23,180 nucleotides of DNA from a virus. Below, piece by piece: positions 14,509-22,221 of this stretch (positions are counted from its first letter, which is position 1; every line of letters starts with the position of its first letter). The notes under the pieces were generated by a model. That model did not search any database. It was not told the DNA's origin and was given only the letters and a program-made list of their open reading frames with translations. Made by a program: the position numbers and the translations under genes. The stretch is from positions 1 to 23,180 of the IMG/VR virus record IMGVR_UViG_3300027365_000064; one strand, given 5' to 3'.

Positions 14509-14662
14509 CTGTGATACGCTTATCCCCATGACCCGTATTCAAAAACGCAAATTCAATTCAGTGTACTTTGTCAAGTACCGACAAGTTGTACTTCCATATT
14601 GTTCTAAAGGATGTCAAGAGGATCACCAGAAGGAGTTACGAAATGTTACGTGCAAATGCTGA
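14471..14662 (+). CDS. 63-aa zinc-ribbon-like protein
   Basis: ATG 14471 lies inside the preceding gene. The product has a CANPDC pair (Cys 9, 14) and YCSKGC (Cys 44, 48), the spacing of a zinc ribbon, with basic sequence between. It overlaps the start of the gp10/gpG-like gene (ATG 14643) by 20 bases. No clear ribosome-binding site precedes it, so translation may depend on the upstream gene. Confidence 0.55.
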   Translation: MTETTLVSCANPDCDTLIPMTRIQKRKFNSVYFVKYRQVVLPYCSKGCQEDHQKELRNVTCKC

Positions 14663-15047
14663 CACTTCGGGTACTCTCAAATCATTGAAAAAACTCCGTG
14701 ATGATATCGACAATGGTACCCAGGGTCGCCTTGAGAAAGCCGGAGTGTTCCTGGAATCAAAGATGACAGAGAAAATAGACTCGTGGTTATCGCCCCCACT
14801 TGACCCGAAAACAATTGCGAGAAAAAAGAGTTCACAGCCTTTGATGGACGAAGGTGAGATGTATGACCAGATTGATCATAAGTCAGGACCCGGTTATGTA
14901 GATGTAGGTGTTTTTGGTTCCCGTGCTGCAGTTGCTCGTCACCATGAGTTTGGAGCTCCACGGGCTAATATTCCAGAGAGGTCTTTTATGAGGTCTGCTT
15001 TGAACAGTAACCGAAAGCAGATTAAGAAAATTGTCACTGACAGATAA
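14643..15047 (+). CDS. Neck/tail-completion protein (HK97 gp10 / Mu gpG-like)
   Basis: A 134-residue protein from ATG 14643, chosen because GGAGTTACGAA precedes it; the longer frame from 14568 lacks such a site and gives a basic tail not expected here. The segment ARHHEFGAPRANIPERSFMR (near residues 98-117) is the family signature: His-Glu-Phe-Gly followed by IPxRxFmR. An N-terminal helix-rich region precedes it. Proteins of this family form the neck between connector and tail. Confidence 0.85.
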   Translation: MLRANADTSGTLKSLKKLRDDIDNGTQGRLEKAGVFLESKMTEKIDSWLSPPLDPKTIARKKSSQPLMDEGEMYDQIDHKSGPGYVDVGVFGSRAAVARHHEFGAPRANIPERSFMRSALNSNRKQIKKIVTDR

Positions 15048-15049
15048 TT

Positions 15050-15068
15050 TTCAACTTTCCTTTAAATA
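15050..15068 (+). promoter_or_regulatory. Late-type promoter copy 4 (TTCAACTTTCCTTTAAATA)
   Basis: The TTTAAATA box (15061-15068) stands 81 bases before the tail-terminator ATG at 15142, so unlike copies 1 and 2 this one produces a leader of about 50 bases. It probably drives the tail operon. Confidence 0.7.
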
Positions 15069-15082
15069 CTCCAAAACGAAAG

Positions 15083-15145
15083 CCATGTGTGCAGAGAACC
15101 TGCGTTCCTGAAAAACGTCCTCAAAAACGTGGAGTACCCACATGG
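15083..15145 (+). promoter_or_regulatory. Leader inverted repeat covering the start codon
   Basis: CCATGTG (15083-15089) and CACATGG (15139-15145) are perfect reverse complements; the right arm contains the ATG of the tail terminator gene. A small GCAG-N5-CTGC hairpin and two AAAAACGT repeats lie between. If transcribed, the arms could pair and hide the start. Whether the left arm lies inside the message depends on the exact start site. Confidence 0.35.
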
Positions 15146-15579
15146 CAAGAGCAATTTCAAACGATCAGAAAAAAACTATTTTTACTCAGTTACCTGCATC
15201 GGTCACAATTGATACCGATACCATTAACGCATCAAAGATTTACGTCAATCAGGCAATAACATCCTATCCTACAATTACTCTCAACTTTTCAAACGATGGT
15301 CAGGCAACTGACATAAGAGACGTTTCTGACGGCGTTCTCTACTATTCTTGTACTCTAACCATTCACATTCTTACGGAAAACACTGACAGTTACAATGGTG
15401 CCAGAATAGCTGAACAGTTCGCATCTGACATCATTGCAGAGATTGAAACTTGGACTACTCCACTGACATCAGATGTTCGTATATTCAACCCCGACGAAGA
15501 CATCAATGCAATTGGCAATATGGGTTTTGACGAAGGCATTTTCGATTACATTCTTTCAATTACACTCTATCATTCATGA
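15142..15579 (+). CDS. Tail terminator protein
   Basis: A 145-residue alpha/beta protein at the place of the tail terminator, between the neck gp10/gpG-like gene and the tube. The central beta segment (YYSCTLTIHILTE) followed by a helix (GARIAEQFASDIIAEIETW) matches the beta-beta-helix pattern of these proteins, which cap the growing tail and join it to the neck. It has GGAG before ATG 15142. Its motifs are not strongly diagnostic. Confidence 0.65.
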   Translation: MARAISNDQKKTIFTQLPASVTIDTDTINASKIYVNQAITSYPTITLNFSNDGQATDIRDVSDGVLYYSCTLTIHILTENTDSYNGARIAEQFASDIIAEIETWTTPLTSDVRIFNPDEDINAIGNMGFDEGIFDYILSITLYHS

Positions 15580-15588
15580 GGTTACACC

Positions 15589-15945
15589 ATGGCAGAAACC
15601 ATAACAGAAAAAACCGGACCAACCGAGGCCGAGATACTCCAAGCACAGTTGGAGATATCCGAGGCCAAAGTGGTACAATTGACAGCCGAAAAGGCCGGAC
15701 TGGAAGCACAGATCGCGGAACAGACACGACTTCTGCAGGAGAACCAGCAGGGCCAGACAGTACTATCAAAAGCAGCTGCTGAACTTTCGACAACAATTCA
15801 TGAGAAAGAACTCACACTGCTCGAAATTCCGGAAGGCTTGACAGCAACCGAAACACAGGCATTGAAGGATACCAGGCAGAAGGAAATTGACACACTCAAA
15901 GCAACGCAGGAGAAATACAAGACATACATCAGAGGTGAATTATAA
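15589..15945 (+). CDS. 118-aa coiled-coil protein
   Basis: The protein is nearly all coiled coil: heptad-like AEILQAQLEISEAKVVQLTA (about 14-33) continues to LLQENQQ, and a second helical half follows from about residue 66. GAGGTTACACC precedes ATG 15589. Its stop overlaps the tube gene start (TAATG). It lies between terminator and tube genes, where a small structural or assembly protein fits; no family recognised. Confidence 0.6.
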   Translation: MAETITEKTGPTEAEILQAQLEISEAKVVQLTAEKAGLEAQIAEQTRLLQENQQGQTVLSKAAAELSTTIHEKELTLLEIPEGLTATETQALKDTRQKEIDTLKATQEKYKTYIRGEL

Positions 15946-16856
15946 TGGCAGTAATTGACGGCCGAACGGTCAAATTTGCAGATTGGGTAGATGAATCGAC
16001 ATTCGGAACTACCCCAACAGATCCGACAATGAGTGCATTCCCGGGAGAACTAACCAATATTGAAGTAACATCCGGTCCAGAGATCGACAGTTATCCTGTC
16101 CTCGAAGGTGCGACGAATACAGATCCACTCAGTTCGGGTAAGACTGTGAAGACGGGAGAAACACATTCAATTACAATTACACTCCGTGCATCTGCATTGA
16201 CATGGCTGCCATATGCACTGATGGCTTCTGATACAACCACATATGCACCTGGAAAGGTTGAACATCCGATCAGTATAGGACTTGTTTCTGATGATGAGTT
16301 CTGTGTCTACAAAGGCTGTGTTCTCCAGGAAGCAATATGGGACTTCCCGGACATGAGATCAGCAAATACACTGACGCTCACGTACATGTGCCAGGATAAG
16401 GGAGACTGGTCTGCAACTGACTACATCGGAACAGGCTCACATGGAAGCGCACCTACTGACGATCCTTACACACTTGCTGACCTGACATCATTCCAATATG
16501 ACAGTGCAGCACCATCCACGGCAAACCTGATTATTGAATCATTTAAGATGACACTCTCATATGACATGGAAGGCGTCACTGACCTGTCAGAAACAGCACC
16601 ATCGAAGATAGCAGAGTTCTCATTCAACTCGCGCTCAATTCAGGTGGAGACAAGTGCCACAGCCATGGCCATGGGAGCACATGATGACATCATCACCGGA
16701 GATGACCACACAATCTCATTCACATGTGATACAAAGGATTTCACTTTCTCTGCATTGAAGTGGACTAACAATCCAACCGTCGGTATGGGTCCGGCTTCCA
16801 GGGTAGGAATGACATTTACGAGCGATGGTGAAGCTACCCGGATAGCAATTGCATGA
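15945..16856 (+). CDS. Major tail tube protein
   Basis: A 303-residue, beta-rich protein. Its start MAVIDGRTVKFADWVDESTFGTTP resembles the N-terminus of tube proteins that begin with GRTV..w..Es.fGt. The rest is repeated beta strands without lengthy helices. Position after the terminator and before the G/GT chaperone pair is diagnostic for siphoviruses. The protein stacks as hexamers around the tape measure. Translation is coupled to the coiled-coil gene (TAATG). Confidence 0.8.
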   Translation: MAVIDGRTVKFADWVDESTFGTTPTDPTMSAFPGELTNIEVTSGPEIDSYPVLEGATNTDPLSSGKTVKTGETHSITITLRASALTWLPYALMASDTTTYAPGKVEHPISIGLVSDDEFCVYKGCVLQEAIWDFPDMRSANTLTLTYMCQDKGDWSATDYIGTGSHGSAPTDDPYTLADLTSFQYDSAAPSTANLIIESFKMTLSYDMEGVTDLSETAPSKIAEFSFNSRSIQVETSATAMAMGAHDDIITGDDHTISFTCDTKDFTFSALKWTNNPTVGMGPASRVGMTFTSDGEATRIAIA

Positions 16857-16866
16857 TGGTGATTCA

Positions 16867-17310
16867 ATGAAAGATATCACAATATACGAAGAACCTCGCA
16901 AAGGCTCTGTGAAACGGGTTCAGGGTCTTAAGAATCGCTGGTATCTGAAACACATGCCACTCGACAAGCTGGACCAGCAGATGTCCTTTGAGAAAGCATT
17001 CAATGAGTGTATCAAGAAGGATCCTGAACTCATGTGTGAATTCCTCGAGTTCCAGCAGGACATTGAAGATGCACAAGAGATCATGCTGGCAACTGCTCTG
17101 ACCTATGATGATGTGAAACGCCTCGAGGATGAACTGTCGGTCAAAGAGTTTGATGAGTTTGTTGTCAAATGCAAAGAAGCGACTGGAGGCATTGTCAATT
17201 TTTTCGACGAATCCGGTTCAGGTACCAACTTGACGAACCGGAAGAACCAGCCGGAGACATCAGAGTGTACGAGCTCACCCGGCCAGCCTGGTGGTTCCAC
17301 TCAAGAGTAG
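16867..17310 (+). CDS. Tail assembly chaperone, short form (G-like)
   Basis: A 147-residue acidic helical protein from ATG 16867 (the in-frame TTG 16849 is less likely). Central helices include SFEKAFNECIKKDPELMCEF and the C-terminal part is poorly ordered. It overlaps the end of the tube gene region and precedes the tape measure after one gene. The frame contains a TTTTTTC slippery site and an overlapping -1 frame, so this is the unshifted product of a G/GT pair that chaperones the tape measure. Confidence 0.75.
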   Translation: MKDITIYEEPRKGSVKRVQGLKNRWYLKHMPLDKLDQQMSFEKAFNECIKKDPELMCEFLEFQQDIEDAQEIMLATALTYDDVKRLEDELSVKEFDEFVVKCKEATGGIVNFFDESGSGTNLTNRKNQPETSECTSSPGQPGGSTQE

Positions 17311-17474
17311 ATTATGCATACGAAGGGAAACGATGTGAACTGCCGGAATTGTCAGACTTTGTAATGCGGGAATCAATGGGAATCACACAGGACGAACTTG
17401 ATATGATGTCTTATGAGCAGTACATTCAGGATTCTATCTTTTTGAGTAGGAGGAATCAGAGTGCAAATAGGTAA
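16867..17474 (+). CDS. Tail assembly chaperone, frameshifted form (GT-like)
   Basis: If ribosomes slip -1 at 17199-17205 (T TTT TTC), translation leaves the G frame after NFF and continues with RRIRFRYQLDEPEEP in the frame that ends at TGA 17472-17474, about 202 residues in total. The T extension contains WWFHSRVDY, a strong Trp/Arg/Asp run, and is rich in Met/Glu at its end (ITQDELDMMSYEQYIQ). This layout (G short, GT long, next gene overlapping) is conserved in siphoviruses although sequences vary. The extension does not have its own ribosome-binding site. Confidence 0.75.
17199..17205 (+). promoter_or_regulatory. -1 frameshift slippery heptamer TTTTTTC
   Basis: In the G frame it reads aaT TTT TTC; after -1 slippage both tRNAs can repair as TTT TTT. 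It is the only such heptamer seen in the overlap of the G and T frames (17169 onward) and lies before the G stop by about 100 bases. I did not find an obvious strong downstream stem by eye. Confidence 0.75.
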
Positions 17475-18426
17475 TGTAGATCTTCCTGCAATCGCTACAT
17501 TCAAAGTCGGTGACATTGCAGCTGCGAATGAAACATTTCTTGGTCTGGGTTCCCGTGGTCACAACCTTGCAGAGTTTGAACCAGAACTTCCACAGGTCAC
17601 ACTTCAAGGATATCTCCTGCAGAAGTATGGTTCCACAAGAACATTGTATCAGCTGAAAGAAGATGCTGAAGCTCTCATAGGTCGGAGAATTGCATATAAT
17701 CATGTCAGTGATATCAAGGGTCGTTCTGGGTGGATATCCGTTGTCTCCGTGGATGTAGACGACAATCCCGGTACTCTCTGGCCTGTACTCGTAGAAGGTA
17801 CTTGGTTTGATGCGGGACAGTACAAAGAAGAGTATTCAGCTAATCCAGTGACCAGATCAAATGACTTCGGGATCACAGGTTCTTATGATCTTGCCACTGT
17901 CACAGCTGCAGATGATGTTCGCTGTCTGGATGGATCCACAGAAGTCTACTCGGTAAATCATATATTCTCTGGTAATTGCAGTATTCTGAATGGTCAGTAT
18001 ATGGTCACATTGTCAGAGAATACGATATCTGTATATTACTACAACGAAGCCTACATAAAAATAGATGATTTTGATGCAGGAACATTTGATCGGGTAACTG
18101 TTCTTGATGTTACTGAAGATGTTGTGAAGGTCAAAACATCGAATGATATTGAGATCACCATCGAAAGAGGAAGAGTACCACACATCAACAGTCCGGTCGA
18201 TTTGACCTGTTCGGTGTTGTCGCCTGCTGATCAGAGTACTGATACAGAGAACTATCTCACTCTCGGAAGTGACATGTATGTTGCATCTGACCAGTCATTC
18301 TCGGTTGCATCTGGTGTTATTGATGCTGGTGATTTGTGGGTGTTCCGGGCTACTGCTGATGTTGTGACTGTTGCTGAGGATTGTCTGGTTGTGTCGAATT
18401 TGCGGAGGCAGGTGGCTGTGAGATGA
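17461..18426 (+). CDS. Tail protein upstream of the tape measure
   Basis: A 321-residue beta-rich protein starting at GTG 17461, preceded by AGTAGGAGGAATCAGA, a strong ribosome-binding site; there is no ATG nearby. The N-terminal ~120 residues (KVGDIAAANETFLGLGSRG, then LPQVTLQGYLLQKYG) look like a folded tail-structural domain, and the C-terminal two-thirds is beta-strand repeat-like with Val/Thr/Asp. It overlaps the GT end by 14 bases and is followed by a 44-residue gene. A tail-tube-completion or distal role is inferred from position; I do not recognise a family. Confidence 0.6.
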   Translation: MQIGNVDLPAIATFKVGDIAAANETFLGLGSRGHNLAEFEPELPQVTLQGYLLQKYGSTRTLYQLKEDAEALIGRRIAYNHVSDIKGRSGWISVVSVDVDDNPGTLWPVLVEGTWFDAGQYKEEYSANPVTRSNDFGITGSYDLATVTAADDVRCLDGSTEVYSVNHIFSGNCSILNGQYMVTLSENTISVYYYNEAYIKIDDFDAGTFDRVTVLDVTEDVVKVKTSNDIEITIERGRVPHINSPVDLTCSVLSPADQSTDTENYLTLGSDMYVASDQSFSVASGVIDAGDLWVFRATADVVTVAEDCLVVSNLRRQVAVR

Positions 18427-18557
18427 GTGACTTGCCTTTGCATATTGGGCATCTGTCTGCGCTGCCAAACACGGCCCATAGGAACGCATACAGTATTCCA
18501 CCCACTCCATTTTTTGACTGGCTCTACTTGTCTCTGGCAGAAAGTACAATATTTTGA
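18423..18557 (+). CDS. 44-aa protein before the tape measure
   Basis: Start ATG 18423 overlaps the preceding stop (ATGA); the frame ends TGA 18555-18557. The product contains LPLHIGHLSALPNTAHRNAY and then SIPPTPFFDWLYLSL, a rather aromatic, hydrophobic C-terminal segment. In many tail operons a very short gene lies here. No family recognised. Confidence 0.5.
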   Translation: MSDLPLHIGHLSALPNTAHRNAYSIPPTPFFDWLYLSLAESTIF

Positions 18558-18602
18558 CATGATTGAAACAACGAAAAAGAATTATAAAAAGTCGGTGGTT
18601 GT

Positions 18603-20261
18603 ATGGTAGGCGAGACGATTGAAAAAACAGTAATTCGCATTGAAGCAGATGTAAAGAAAGCACTACGAGATCTCGACCGGGTAGAGGAAGAGATGAAAGA
18701 TCTCGACAGAACAACCAGATCCACATCAAACGGTGCAAAGGCATCTGGTGCGATAATGGCATCTGCGTTTAGTGCTGTCACGGTTGCAGTCACTGCAGCT
18801 GCTGCAGCAATGACAGCATTTGGGGTGTACTCTACCAAAGCTGCCACAGACGTTGAACAATACCTGGTCTCACTCGGTGTCCTCTACGACTCGCAAGAAC
18901 GAGCCGGAGAACAACTAGAATGGATTTTCGACTTTGCCAGAAGTACACCTTTTGAAGTCGCCGGCCTTGTAGATGCATCTATAAAGTTGAAAGCATTTGG
19001 ACTCGAAGCTCAGAATGTTCTCGAGGTACTCGGTGACACTGCAGCTGCTACATCAAAGCCAATAGATCAGGTTGTGAATGCTTATGGTAGACTAAATGTT
19101 GGTGATACTGGTCAGGCAATAGCCATGTTCAGAGATATTGGAGTGAACCTGAAAAACATTGAAGAACTCGAATTCGATGCAAGAGGAGCACTTGTCACAC
19201 CGATCGCGGAGGCAATGCCACTCGTTCAGCAGTACCTCGAAGAAGAGTTCGGTGGTCTAATGCAGGCACAGTCAGAAACTGCAAAAGGTATCGGTTCAAA
19301 CATCAAAGATTCGATGTACCAAGCCGGTCTCGCGTTCATGGGATTTGAAGTTGATAGTGCCAAGTTCAGAGAAGGTTCGCTGTTCAATGGTATGAAAGAT
19401 TCTTTGCAGGATGTTCTCGACTATGTGAACCAGATTGATTTTTCGGCTATTGGTAGAGCATTTGAGGAAGGGTTCACACTTGCCAAGAATATAGTTGGAG
19501 ATATGGCCAGAGCATTTGAAGATGTTGACCTGACGAGTGTCAAAAACCTGTTTTTGGATATAGCCGGGGCTGTTGTACTCGCGTTTAGAATCATTGATAA
19601 GTATGATGTCCTTGAACACCTGCTGAAGGGTGTTGGTGATGTTCTCGAAGTCCTTGGTGAATTACACAATGCAATGAGAACTGCCTTTGTGGGTGCAATT
19701 AACCTGATGATTGATGCTTACAACCGCCTAGTTCCTGTCATGCAGCGGGTTGGTATGGAAGTTGAAGAGATTCAACGGATAAGTGGAGATTATGCTCTTT
19801 CTAGATTCTTCAAAGATGCTAAAAATGCTGCCGACAGTGCAAAGAATAGTATGGAAGGCGCAACAGAAGCAGCAAATGCAGCAGCAAGTGCAACAACTTC
19901 TGCAAAAATTCCGGATTGGGCTGGACGTTCCGATTACATCAGAACAAGACTTGACGAAATCGGTGGAAAGAACATTGATGATATGTTGGCAGCTTCGGGT
20001 GTGTCGTCGAATGTCGGCGGTGATCAGAGCATCGAAAGCATTGTCAGTGCAAGTCTTGATACGAACTCAATTCGTGCACCGACGGTCACGCTCATCGATG
20101 TTACACGAAATGGACTGAACACGATTGCATCGAAACTTGACACACTCATCGAAGTAACCGGTGCCTCCGGTTCATCTGGTAGTAGAAAAAGAACAACCGG
20201 TGACATCATGAAAGAGAGCGCAATTGCCGACAAGATCAGAGTAACACCGAGGTGGCTATAA
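18603..20261 (+). CDS. Tail tape measure protein
   Basis: A 552-residue mostly helical protein. The N-terminal part has long charged helices and the hydrophobic Ala-rich stretch AFSAVTVAVTAAAAAMTAFG (about 55-75). The central motif FARSTPFEVAGLVDASIKLK (about 112-131) and the region ending FRDIGVNL match the TP901-type core domain. Later Ala/Asn-rich helices (DAKNAADSAKNS) follow. At about 0.15 nm per residue this implies a tail of about 83 nm, short for a siphovirus. It is preceded by GGTGG 5-9 bases from ATG 18603 and ends TAATG into the next gene. Tape measures set tail length and are ejected during entry. Confidence 0.92.
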   Translation: MVGETIEKTVIRIEADVKKALRDLDRVEEEMKDLDRTTRSTSNGAKASGAIMASAFSAVTVAVTAAAAAMTAFGVYSTKAATDVEQYLVSLGVLYDSQERAGEQLEWIFDFARSTPFEVAGLVDASIKLKAFGLEAQNVLEVLGDTAAATSKPIDQVVNAYGRLNVGDTGQAIAMFRDIGVNLKNIEELEFDARGALVTPIAEAMPLVQQYLEEEFGGLMQAQSETAKGIGSNIKDSMYQAGLAFMGFEVDSAKFREGSLFNGMKDSLQDVLDYVNQIDFSAIGRAFEEGFTLAKNIVGDMARAFEDVDLTSVKNLFLDIAGAVVLAFRIIDKYDVLEHLLKGVGDVLEVLGELHNAMRTAFVGAINLMIDAYNRLVPVMQRVGMEVEEIQRISGDYALSRFFKDAKNAADSAKNSMEGATEAANAAASATTSAKIPDWAGRSDYIRTRLDEIGGKNIDDMLAASGVSSNVGGDQSIESIVSASLDTNSIRAPTVTLIDVTRNGLNTIASKLDTLIEVTGASGSSGSRKRTTGDIMKESAIADKIRVTPRWL

Positions 20262-20872
20262 TGGCCTTCCGTGGTTTACAGAAGTACAGACTGGCCACAT
20301 TCACCGGGTCGGAGTACGCATGGGGTGGCACAACTCACGATGACATGATGCTTTCTGATGACGTCACGGTACCCGACGAGGTCGGCATAAACACATCAAT
20401 CGTGCAGAGCTATCCGAATTCACCGAGCAGCGGAACCAAAACATTCTCACTGATATTCCCAGAGGCATTTGATATTGTCAGTGTCTATGATGGTACCGCA
20501 TGGGGGACCGTGAAAATCAAAGTAACAATGCCCGACATCAACAATGGAAATTCCATAACAGTTACATCATGTGATATTAAACTGGTCGCGGTTGACTCAG
20601 ATGGTAACGAGCGTGAGATAATTCCACAGACAACCGTATATGATACCAATTTTGGCCTGTCTGATTACGGGCCAGAAAGTCTCACTCGTACTTTCATGTG
20701 GTGGTATCACATAAGCGATGCTGAAATCAGGATCAACGAAAGGATGAGAATAGACTACCTCATAACATGGTCAGCGGGTGGCAGCATAAATCCACGAGAT
20801 GGTACCATCGAACTCGTCAACAGTAGAAATGGTGATGAAACTATGATAGCACTACCGGCGGTGATTGAATGA
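20261..20872 (+). CDS. Tail protein downstream of the tape measure
   Basis: A 203-residue protein from ATG 20261 (overlaps the tape-measure stop; GTG 20252 adds three residues). It is beta-rich, with GLQKYRLATFTGSEYAWGG at the start and repeats of acidic beta segments (DIKLVAVDSDGNEREI, RIDYLITWSAGGS). Immediately after the tape measure a distal-tail protein is expected, so it is probably part of the tail tip. It overlaps the next gene by four bases (ATGA). Confidence 0.6.
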   Translation: MAFRGLQKYRLATFTGSEYAWGGTTHDDMMLSDDVTVPDEVGINTSIVQSYPNSPSSGTKTFSLIFPEAFDIVSVYDGTAWGTVKIKVTMPDINNGNSITVTSCDIKLVAVDSDGNEREIIPQTTVYDTNFGLSDYGPESLTRTFMWWYHISDAEIRINERMRIDYLITWSAGGSINPRDGTIELVNSRNGDETMIALPAVIE

Positions 20873-21651
20873 TCTACCCTAACATAATCTATCATCCGGA
20901 TTCACAAACAACTGTCTTCATAGACACATTACAACAGATAGGCAACAGTGCATCTGCCGAAGTAGTCACATACCAGAGCTCTCTTGATGGATCACTCAAA
21001 GCATTCAATCGCGGTCTGGGTGCTCGCGAACTTCCTCTCCGTGGAAAGATCAGTTCAGATAATGTTGACACACTTCGCAGGCAATTACAGTACCTAAGAG
21101 GAAAACAGATCTACCTCATGTTAGGTGCTCAGAACACAGCCACAGTTGCCAGAATAAGAGACTTTGATCTTCCTGTTGCTGTGGGTACCCATTCCCCACT
21201 GACATTAGATGTTGTGGCTGAGAGTGAGACAGAGGGACAGTTCTACGAAGCCGAAGACTGCACACACACTGGAACTGAGAGTACACAGTCGTTTGCGTCA
21301 GGAGGGACAGGTGTTCTTCTTAATACCGGTGGGGAGGATGTGAGAATCGAACTGTATCAGTCAGACATTGTGCTCCCACCCGGAAATTACACAATGTTTG
21401 CTCGTGCATATGATATGAATAACGTAGTAAATGACTTTGGATTGAATGTCTATAACTACAATGACTCCACTACGATAGATTCCACTACAGTAACCCTGGC
21501 ATCGCCGTATGGGACATATGCAATCGTCACTGCAGATTTCACAATTTCAAGTTCCGATGCTGGAGATCTAATCTATATTTATGTCAAAAAAGCGACCGGC
21601 ACATCTAACAACATATATGTTGATTTCATAGGATTTGTGAGGACTGACTGA
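20869..21651 (+). CDS. Distal tail protein with a CBM6/35-like C-terminal domain
   Basis: A 260-residue, two-domain protein. Residues 1-115 are beta-rich and begin with a Dit-like pattern (YPNIIYHPDSQTTVFIDTLQ, then RGLGARELPLRGKI). From about 123 the sequence FYEAEDCTHTGTESTQSF resembles the opening of CBM6/CBM35-type carbohydrate-binding modules, which start with an EAE-type motif; a jelly roll follows, ending NNIYVDFIGFV. A sugar-binding domain on the tail tip could bind the archaeal cell surface. The fold call for the second domain is by motif and needs structure prediction. Confidence 0.6.
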   Translation: MIYPNIIYHPDSQTTVFIDTLQQIGNSASAEVVTYQSSLDGSLKAFNRGLGARELPLRGKISSDNVDTLRRQLQYLRGKQIYLMLGAQNTATVARIRDFDLPVAVGTHSPLTLDVVAESETEGQFYEAEDCTHTGTESTQSFASGGTGVLLNTGGEDVRIELYQSDIVLPPGNYTMFARAYDMNNVVNDFGLNVYNYNDSTTIDSTTVTLASPYGTYAIVTADFTISSSDAGDLIYIYVKKATGTSNNIYVDFIGFVRTD

Positions 21652-22076
21652 TGCTTGCCGAGATTATGAATATTGTTTTCCCTGTACCTCTGCAGACTTC
21701 TGAAACAACAATGTCAAAAATCTACGTGATGCAGGCTTTCAAGAACGTAGATGATCTCAAGCTGACCGATACCATGTACAAACTTGTTGACATCAATCAG
21801 CTGAAGATTTTCCTTTCCAGAAACACTGTGAATTCAAGGAAATATGTATCAGATTCAAATGACTGTGATGATTTTGCCCTCATTCTTTTAGGTGATGTTA
21901 CCAGGTGGGATTCGGATCTTGCATTTGGGATAGCATGGGTACTTCGGGACGATGGGAAATATCATTCATTGAATGTTTTTATTGCAACTGATAAAAAAAT
22001 ATATTTTGTGGAACCACAAACGGATGATGTTTTTTTGGTTCCGGATAATTGGGATATCAGGTTTGTAATGATGTGA
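21651..22076 (+). CDS. Papain-like Cys/His/Glu protein (MOA C-terminal-domain-like)
   Basis: A 141-residue protein. It carries NDCDDFALILLGD (Cys 72, followed by a helix), KYHSLNVFI (His 105) and YFVEPQTDDVF (Glu 121), the Cys-His-Glu order of the agglutinin (MOA) C-terminal cysteine-protease domain found in some phages. This suggests a papain-like hydrolase or a degenerate relative at the tail tip. It starts overlapping the preceding stop and converges with the leftward HTH gene, with which it shares 20 bases. Catalytic activity is not shown by sequence alone. Confidence 0.6.
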   Translation: MLAEIMNIVFPVPLQTSETTMSKIYVMQAFKNVDDLKLTDTMYKLVDINQLKIFLSRNTVNSRKYVSDSNDCDDFALILLGDVTRWDSDLAFGIAWVLRDDGKYHSLNVFIATDKKIYFVEPQTDDVFLVPDNWDIRFVMM

Positions 22077-22221
22077 ATTGCCTGACTCTCCGTGAAATAG
22101 TATCCTGACTGACACCAAAATACTCCGCAATCTCTGAATGTGATTTTCCTTCTTCAAGTTGCGTTTTTATGCCTTTAATGTCATGCCACGGGATTTCTAT
22201 TTTTTTTGTGGGACGGGGCAT
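22057..22221 (-). CDS. 54-aa helix-turn-helix protein
   Basis: The real start is ATG at 22221-22219 (a longer frame to 22326 lacks support). The product MPRPTKKIEI...SEIAEYFGVSQDTISRRVRQF has a canonical HTH, with helix 2 EIAEYFGV and the recognition helix SQDTISRRVRQF. It is coupled to the preceding leftward gene via TAATG. It resembles the left-end HTH protein (121-309) in size and in its MPRP start. It may regulate the right-end promoter, where two palindromes are present. Confidence 0.75.
   Translation of the reverse strand: MPRPTKKIEIPWHDIKGIKTQLEEGKSHSEIAEYFGVSQDTISRRVRQFTSLQT

Noticed and set aside
21651-22076. Pseudomurein endoisopeptidase (PeiW/PeiP)
   Set aside because: No pseudomurein-binding repeats, shorter, and the third catalytic residue is Glu in an EPQTD motif instead of the expected Asp.
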